A DNA stretch of 64,000 nt, from positions 310,001 to 374,000 of the forward strand of contig CANNZV010000128.1 in the NCBI GenBank assembly GCA_947561585.1. Reading direction: 5' to 3'. Of this stretch, positions 57,201-64,000 are shown in pieces (position 1 is the first letter of the stretch; each line of letters begins with the position of its first letter). The stretch is from Caprella mutica (Eukaryota > Arthropoda > Malacostraca > Amphipoda > Caprellidae). The notes under the pieces are model-generated. The model did no database searches and had not been told where the DNA came from. It was given only the letters and a program-made list of their open reading frames with translations. Both the position numbers and the translations under genes were made by a program.

Positions 57201-57348
57201 AAGTGATTAGCGAAAATCCATAATTTTTACGGGAAAGTTCTCAAGTCCTACAAAAAAATTCTAGCCCTTAGTACCTAAGTAAGTTACAGCTCTAAGAGTT
57301 CTCTGTTAATATCTATATACAGAAAATACTTTCTTGCAATATTCTAAT

Positions 57349-57530
57349 GGTCAATGACCAGGATATTATACCCCTGGTCAATGACCAGGATATTATACCC
57401 CTAGTCAATGACCAGGATATTATACCCCTAGTCAATGACCAGGATATTATACTCTTGGTCAATGACCAGGATATTATACCCCTAGTCAATGACCAGGATA
57501 TTATTCCCCTGGTCAGTTGTCAGGGTTTTT
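57349..57530. repeat. 27-bp tandem array with the palindrome CCTGGTCAATGACCAGG
   Basis: Seven units start at 57349 and repeat every 27 bp (GGTCAATGACCAGGATATTA + TACCCCT); the last is decayed. Each intact unit holds GGTCA-A-TGACC, an inverted repeat of the nuclear-receptor half-site with one spacer base; three units have it perfect and three carry AGTCA on the left. In one frame the array reads VNDQDIIPL repeats, which is simply the product of a unit divisible by three. Confidence 0.95.
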
Positions 57531-57599
57531 GATCTAGTTCGGGATTCAATGGATTTTATCTTTCAATTTGACTCAATACATTAAGTTTTTCAGCGGTCA

Positions 57600-57910
57600 G
57601 TGGATTAGCCTTCTTTGCCGAGAGTTTCATATCTGTGGACCTAAAAGGAGGTGATGTCATGACTCCTAGTCCCAGCAAACAGTGGGTACATCTAGCCAAT
57701 GTCTAAATGATGCAGGCATCCGACCTTAGCCAGTATCGGCCGACATTGGTTTACCATCGTGCATGCACTAAAAGACGTCGGCAAGACGCTGGGTTGACTT
57801 ACCCGTGCAACCAGGCCAATGTCGGCAACGAGCGGCAAAGTGTCGGGGTGCAGTCATCATTTATATGATGGCTAGTATCGGTACAACGATGTTTGCCAGG
57901 ATCTTTTAGA
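57600..57910. repeat. GC-richer block with GCCAATGTCGGC words
   Basis: GCCAGTATCGGCCGACATTGG, GCCAATGTCGGCAACG and GCTAGTATCGGTACAACG occur around 57728-57890 with palindromic GGCC centres. This is probably a fragment of a dispersed element; the boundaries are unclear. Confidence 0.4.
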
Positions 57911-58558
57911 TGGCGGCTAGTAGTTGCATAAAGATTTCGAAAATAAAATTGCCTAAATTTGGAATATTACAAATTATAACTACCTATTGGATAATGTTCC
58001 ATTATGTATCTTAACTTCTGAAATTTATAAAGGAAAGACAAATGAAATAATACAGCAGATGTCTTTTAAATTTATTCCACACATTAATCACTTATGTTTC
58101 GTGTCAATGCCATTCTTTCAACGAAACAAATGCTTGGGCATCAGAGTGTAGACATGCCTGTCACTTTCAGTCACATGACCTTAACTTGCTCTGCCATGAG
58201 GGCCTTCTCCACCAAAGCCTTCAACTTGGCCCTTCACTAAGGATGAACAATGCCAGCTTCGTAAGTATTTGGGTGCTAGGGAAGCAGATCTAACCCTTGA
58301 AACAGCCTGACAGCCCTGACCTGTATGCTGCTTCTTCGCATGGACCTCAAAGGTTCATTTTCGAATTTAGTCCTACGGGAAAGAATAAAATTATAAAATT
58401 GTATAGGATTAAAATTTGGTACCGAAGTCATTTTTGCAGATATGTAAAAATTTCTAAAGAACAATGACAATTTTCAATCGTCCGTTAAGCACATTCAATT
58501 TAAGGAAAGAATCGAAACAGCAATAGTAGCGCCATATATCACTCTTGTATTTACTTAC

Positions 58559-60440
58559 CTCTTGTCAGTAATGATTCTCTCGTGCCTCTTAGGTCTCCTT
58601 TCCCTCTGAATAGGTCTCCTCATGCTCTTGTCAGTTATTGCATTCACACAGTTGGTGATCTTCAGAGTCAACTCCCTGAAGTCAGAGTCTGATATGATAA
58701 GGAAGAGAAATGAGATGGAGAATTTTAAACAAATTCATGAATAAGATATAAGCAAATCCCTTATAAATAATTAATTAATTGTATCTAAAAAATCATGGTT
58801 CTCTTATAAATAAGATCTGCCAATTGCATTACTGTAAAGACCAGAAGCTCAACTATCACTGTTCTCACCTGTTCTGTCTCGGTCCATTCATGAATATCAT
58901 AGAAGCAACATTGTTCTTGTCTTTCTCATCATAGATCAAGACTTTGAATTTTTCTTCAGCGTCTTCAGTGATATGAAATCAGGAAAGTTTGCCTGATGGA
59001 TGAAACAATAATGATGAATAAATTATTGCAGAAGTAGTGTAATATACCTCGCATAGCTATACAAAAAAATTAATAAAAGCTATTGATGTAACTAGCATAT
59101 TATAGACTATAAGTATAATATTTATTCGAATATAGCGTTAGAGGTTACAAGTGATAAATAATTTATAAGAAATTGAAAATTGGTAGGGGTTTAACGACTG
59201 CTCCGACCATATCTGGTCATATCACTGACGTCAAAAGGAAATAAGTACAAGGGACTGAAAAAGCAGTCAGAAAGGACTGGCTACACGAGCAAAATCATGT
59301 ACCACCGTCAATAACATGCTCATGGATGCAGAAAAGCTACTCTGTGAATACAGTCACTTACCAAGTAATATGACGCTCACAAGCACCAGAGACTGCACAA
59401 ACGGATCCAAGAGGAAAATGAAGAGGTGATAGTAAATGAAGCCTATGTAACCCAAAATCCGAGACCTTCTAGTTAAAGAGCATAAACTTAGAGGCTAGAG
59501 CTATCATCTTTTTTTCCATTCACCACAACTAGCTTTAGGATAGATCTCCTAGGGGTATAAATGTTATCGAAAGCACGTTAATGTAGGCAATGCACCACTT
59601 TATTTATCTGTTAAGAAACTCTCAATCTTCTTTCCTCAGAGCTTCTGATTGCAGGCAGAGTTCTAGAGTTGCATCTCTCCCTCCTTATTGAGTGGAGATT
59701 TCAAAGACTTTCTCTCAGTTGCGCTCAATCTCTGCAATGTGAGCGTACATTTCGATCTGCTCTTCCTTCAGGTGATCCAGATTGATGACGTCACACATTT
59801 AGCATACGACGTACTTAAGCTGAAAAGACATAGAATTATTGACCAAAAAAATATCCATGGAAAAAAGGGTATCTTGTCAAATAACCAAAATTCATATTAG
59901 GAGTTGATAACATCATTCAAAATTTTAATTAATTATAGAAGATATTTTGAAGATCAACCTTACATATCACTCACAAGAACATGTGATATATTCAAAGTGA
60001 ACCTTGCATGTAATACAGTAAAATTCCTCTGTAGTGAATGTAGATTTCTGAGTAAGAGATTCACCGTGAATAGTGAACAAATTTTCTTTAATCTACCATG
60101 AATGGCCATCAGTTTTAAAAAATAATGGCCCTTCATCGCAGACTACGATTTAAAATGTATGCACTACGAAAATTCTTGAGTTAATACATTTATTGAAGGT
60201 TCTTACATTAAAAATTATTGCTTTATATGCAAGTTATTCAATCACAGTTATTCATTATCTAGAGTTAAATGAATGATGAAGACACACCTGCATTGGGTTA
60301 TCCACAGAGTAGAAGGCAGCATAGACAGGGTCTGCCTCTCCTCCTCCTAGAAGACAGAGACTGAAGTACATCTTGCCAATCTTCACAGACACCATGCAGT
60401 CCATGGCTATTCCTTTGAGGGATTTGTGGCGGAAGAATGC
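58559..60440 (-). CDS. Candidate exons of an unidentified minus-strand gene
   Basis: Three coding-like pieces with splice signals read in order. First, 60440-60288: FFRHKSLKGIAMDCMVSVKI then YFSLCLLGGGEADPVYAAFY, ending CAG|gtgtgt. Second, 58962-58869: AEEKFKVLIYDEKDKNNVAS then MIFMNGPRQN, ending AACAG|gtgag. Third, 58675-58559: ELTLKITNCVNAITDKSMRR then a basic RERRPKRHERIITDK, ending AAGAG|gtaagt. Phases of the second and third join cleanly (AG+G). A further piece at 59800-59725 (NLDHLKEEQIEMYAHIAEIE) is followed by a stop, and 58232-58180 (KAKLKALVEKALMAEQVKVM) could be a last exon in another frame. I do not recognise the protein. The first-to-second phase does not fit without an extra exon, so the gene may be incomplete or partly decayed. 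Confidence 0.35.
59273..59429 (+). CDS. Candidate 3' exon or open fragment (KLLCE family, copy 2)
   Basis: Frame of about 52 codons after a gcagtcag acceptor-like site, containing VNNMLMDAEKLLCEYSHLP and ending MKR-stop, homologous to 24297-24467. It lies on the strand opposite to the candidate exons around it and is therefore probably an independent insertion or duplicate. Confidence 0.3.
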
Positions 60441-60449
60441 CTGCATACC

Positions 60450-62600
60450 TCATCAGCTTGATGTAATCAGCAGCTAACTATAAAGGAAATAGTTGGTGTC
60501 ATTATTATGGAACAGTCATCAAAACTTAACAACAATAATCTTATAGCTATTTGTCAAAAAGAAGATAATCACAATTTTGCAAGCTTGGGAAAAAAGTCAT
60601 GCAGCTAGTTATATGAAATATATATTCACAATCGTTCTTAAATTTACATGAAAAATTAATTTCAAAACAATTTCTATAAATTATGAGTTTAAATATGTAT
60701 AGAATTTTCCAAATAAAATAATCTCCATTTCACCCAATTAATTGCACACTTTCAATGCTGTCCATTGTTATTGGCATGTAAATGTATTATCAACTTCATT
60801 CAGTTTTCAAAATAGGTTCAATCCTTTTTAGTCATTTGGTGGATACTATATTTGTTTATCTATAGTTAGTAAGCTAGCTATATCTCCAAAACGCATGTAA
60901 TAATTACATGTAAATATAGGAATTAATCACAAAATAGTTTAAGATCTTGCAAAGATATATTTCCCCTCAAAAAATGTTTCCATATATCTTTGGTGACATT
61001 GACACACTTTGCAAGCTGGTATATTACTAAAATTAGCAGTACAATCTTTGCTAACAATAGCCTTAATTATTAGCAAAGATTTCAGAGTTGTGCTTAAAGA
61101 AATACTTACTATAGGCAAAAATAATGCATGCATTCCAATGCACCCAGTAGGCAGTACCTAGTCCTAACCATCAATCTTTTTGGACTATTTTTTTTATAAA
61201 TTGAAATATATATGGTGAAGAATTTAATCATACAGTCACATATACTAATTAGTAACCTTGGTGACTAACTAATACAATCAGACATTGAAACTCTGGTTGA
61301 TTGATAATAGGCTATATTAACTATTAATAATTAAGTTAAGCCTTAAATGTAGGCATTATTACTATTGTTGCTGTAAGCTAGTGTCCCAGTCTTTTTTGGT
61401 GCACAAAAAACCAATGACTTTACAAAAAGATAAAACAATCTACATATATAATTTCAATAATTATAATATGGCTGATTCACCAATATTCTCCCAAGTTAAC
61501 CAGTAAAAATTAATTGGAGCACAGAAATAAATAGCTGAATATCCACTGACTTTGCTAGAATTATAGAATATTATTTTCAAAGGGGAAAAATTTCACTGAT
61601 AAGCTGATGGAACTGTGGAATTAACACAGTTGTGGCTGTGGATGCCAGGATGGTGTCCATGACATGATGACGCCCACTGTATTGGGTGCACCGAACTCCT
61701 TTGACTTTTGGCCATGTTTCAGGATAAGTTAGTTGAATCCAAATACTTGGCTTACATTTCCCAGTCAGTCTCCGGATATTTAATTTTTCAGACAATTTCT
61801 CTCCAAAAAATTTCAAATTTCTCGCCAAAATGACCCAAAATTGCAAAATACTCTCCAATAATTACATGTAAAATAGAAATTAATTGAAAAATTGTCGCCG
61901 GATATTGCAGAAGGTCAATTCAAGGCCTCATTATTTTCCAGATAAATTTCACAACTTCACCAATCACCCATCTTTTGCAGTCAGTCATTTCATGATTTCA
62001 AAGGATCATAAACTCAGGTACCAATGTCAAATTAGTTTCAAATTTAGAATTAATTCCTATGTTCCCATCAATGATCATATCCCATATAAATTTTCAGAAA
62101 TCCTTTGAGATTTAGGTTAAGCATAAGATCAAAATTGGCAATTGGCCTACAGTTTGGAACTTTGGCGTTTGCCAGCCTCTATTATTCTATAAGATGGGGG
62201 GGATTAAATACAAAAATCAGCAAAAAAGCTACCAACATTTTCCCTTAATTTGGCTAATCTTGGCGGTCTTCCAACACTTGAAACTTCCAACATTTTTTCT
62301 CCTAAAATAAGTAGTTAGTAAATTTAATGGTATTAATGGAATATACTATTATTAATTAGGTAGTAATTAATATATGGGAATATATAGTAAACTGTAAAAG
62401 GTACTCTTGGCACATACCTATATTGCATAATTATTTCTCCAAAATAAAGTTTCTTGTCATGTCAGAGGACTTTATGCTATATATAATCCTATATTAATAA
62501 TATTACCAAAAATTTAAACATGGGAAATATTGGAGGACTAGTCATTAGCCAAAATTATGAAAAATTGATGGCATATTTTCTCCAGATTCTTTAATCTTAG
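60450..62600. other. Unassigned sequence with one possible upstream exon
   Basis: The minus frame at 61577-61858 contains RCTQYSGRHHVMDTILASTA and could include an exon near 61710-61585, but the splice signals are weak. Nothing else was recognised. Confidence 0.25.
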
Positions 62601-63770
62601 AATAGTAAAGAGTTCACAGTTCAGTGCACCAAATAGCCTAATAGGTACCTACACCTAGCTTAGCTACTGAGTACAGATTACAGACAAGACTAAGACTTCA
62701 TCAACACTAGGTTTAGGTTACAGCAACACTAATAATGTCTAGTGTCTACCAGGAACCTACCTTAAGCTTAAGGTTCAAACTTCAACCTAGCCTCTAGATA
62801 ATTAATAATTAGGCCCTAATATTTTATAAATTATATCATATTATCAATCAAGCAGAGTAAGTTTGGCTGACATGGTGACAGCCAAATTGACCATGACACT
62901 TCATAAAATGCTATTTCGCATAACGGATAGCATATCTAGTACATACCAAGTCAGACCTAACGGTCATAGCCTACATGCTAGGTAGGTACATAGGTACTTA
63001 CCTTAATGGGAGACTTTAAAATTGAAAAGCCTGGTACCAGGTAACTAGGCTAGGTACTTTACCGTACTTACCTATTTGTGTTAGGTAGAAAATTCTCTTT
63101 GGCTCTACTACCACTTTTTTATATTGCGATAACATGGGTACCTAATTATAACTCATACGAAGTAGAATTAGTCTGTTAACAAATTTATGGTACCTATTTA
63201 ATATTTAACTGGCGGTATATAACAGATTTAGAGTGTCGTTGGACTGACGCAGTGACGCTACATTGCTCTGCTCGCATTGTTTCAATAATGTCGACGCTCG
63301 TATAGTTTACGATAACTAATTCTAGGTACCTATAATAGCATTATAATTTTCATCCAGTTACCAAAGTAATTCTCAAAATTTGTACTGGATAATTTTAATC
63401 AATGAATAAAATCTGAGGTCGAGTTTCCCAAGAATATTTAAATTATCGGTATCAAGGTCTTTTTAAAAGAACGTTCTGGGTAATATATAGTCCACTGTGC
63501 GGTAAATGGTTTATGATATAGCTCCCTACGTCTGGGAGATCTAAAGCACAAATTAATTTGCAAAATTAATGTATGTTTTATGAAGAAGTTCGTAATATGA
63601 ACGAAAAGAACTTATATGTCACAAAATATTTATGTAAGGAGTAACTAAAATGAATATACCTACATTTTGTGGTTTTATTGATTCAATGATTTTTATTTTT
63701 AATATTACTAGGATAATTTAAAACTCTTTATATGATTTATAAATGATAGTAATAAACAATGGGACGCAAC
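62600..63770. other. Unassigned sequence rich in TAGGTACCTA words
   Basis: TAGGTACCTAC/GGTAGGTACATAGG-type words are dense at 62640-63130. The stretch 63220-63310 is less AT-rich (CGTTGGACTGACGCAGTGAC) but has no recognised frame or RNA structure. Confidence 0.3.
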
Positions 63771-63779
63771 ATGTAACTC

Positions 63780-64000
63780 TATTCTATATTTTTTTACATA
63801 GGCGCCTAGGTACATTTTTGTAGGTACATAGTTTTTTTATATAATTTTTTACTTACATTTTTGATATAGACCTACATTTTTTACATAATTTTTTTACCAT
63901 AATTTTTTCAAATTGATATTATTTTAGCTACCAAAAAAAAATTTTCATAAATTTTTTTACATAATTTTTTACAAAAAAAATTACATCAATTTTTTTACAT
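63780..64000. repeat. Degenerate TTTTTTACATAA tandem
   Basis: Irregular tandem of 10-20 bp units built on ATTTTTTTACATA, reaching the window edge. Confidence 0.75.

Noticed and set aside
57347..57532. Repeat protein VNDQDIIPL
   Set aside because: The unit is 27 bp, so any stop-free frame repeats as nine residues; no splice sites, start context or other-frame bias support a gene.
1..64000. tRNA, rRNA or other structural RNA genes
   Set aside because: Looked for while reading, but no cloverleaf, A/B-box pair or rRNA-like segment was recognised; a covariance-model scan would be needed to exclude them.

Overview
This is AT-rich, intron-containing, transposon-dense animal DNA. The mobile elements (Ty3/gypsy, maT/Tc1/mariner, hAT-like and pogo-like), the long simple satellites and the transposase flavours suggest an invertebrate, most likely an arthropod and perhaps a crustacean such as a copepod. 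That placement is inference from family resemblance. No rRNA, tRNA or other diagnostic host gene was found to fix it. Very little of the window looks like host protein-coding sequence.

Layout. 1-2190: 3' part of a Ty3/gypsy polyprotein and a putative LTR. 2500-5060: Tc1 relic, then an element with motif-iterated inverted ends holding a nested mariner-like MITE. 5200-7000: a two-exon minus-strand gene for a small secreted cysteine-containing protein, with a pogo-like MITE in its intron. 7900-9300: two solo motif-iterated arrays. 10432-13333: about 130 copies of a 22-bp minisatellite. 13.8-15.4 kb: two MITEs. 16.4-20.9 kb and 34.7-38.6 kb: two related segments, each with a diverged dispersed repeat, a small TIR element inserted in a 50-bp satellite monomer, and a long 50-bp satellite array. 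22-24 kb: more motif-iterated elements. 24.5-25.9 kb: a broken DD37D (maT-like) transposon. 27.5-31.3 kb: a long-TIR hAT-type element with nested insertions and a palindromic transposase relic. 32.2-34.7 kb: three TIR elements nested in one another. 40.4-44.2 kb: a rearranged, young Ty3/gypsy copy between two identical 441-bp direct repeats. 46.1-48.3 kb: a palindromic Tc1-like relic inside another motif-iterated element. 51-55 kb: more copies of the dispersed repeat. 57.3 kb: a 27-bp tandem array of perfect palindromes resembling an IR-1 nuclear-receptor site. 58.1-61.7 kb: candidate exons of an unidentified minus-strand gene. The rest is AT-rich unassigned sequence.

Three things stand out. 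(1) At least five unrelated-looking short element families share one architecture: GGT-type ends, terminal inverted repeats built from tandem 12-18 bp words, and, where it can be read, about 9-bp target duplications. (2) A dispersed repeat occurs 10 or more times and keeps three short sequence islands at near-constant spacing while the sequence between them has drifted. (3) The Ty3/gypsy copy near 41 kb carries an inverted gag fragment, lacks a 5' LTR, and is flanked by a 441-bp perfect duplication instead of a normal 4-6 bp one. All readings were made by eye; nothing was searched against a database.
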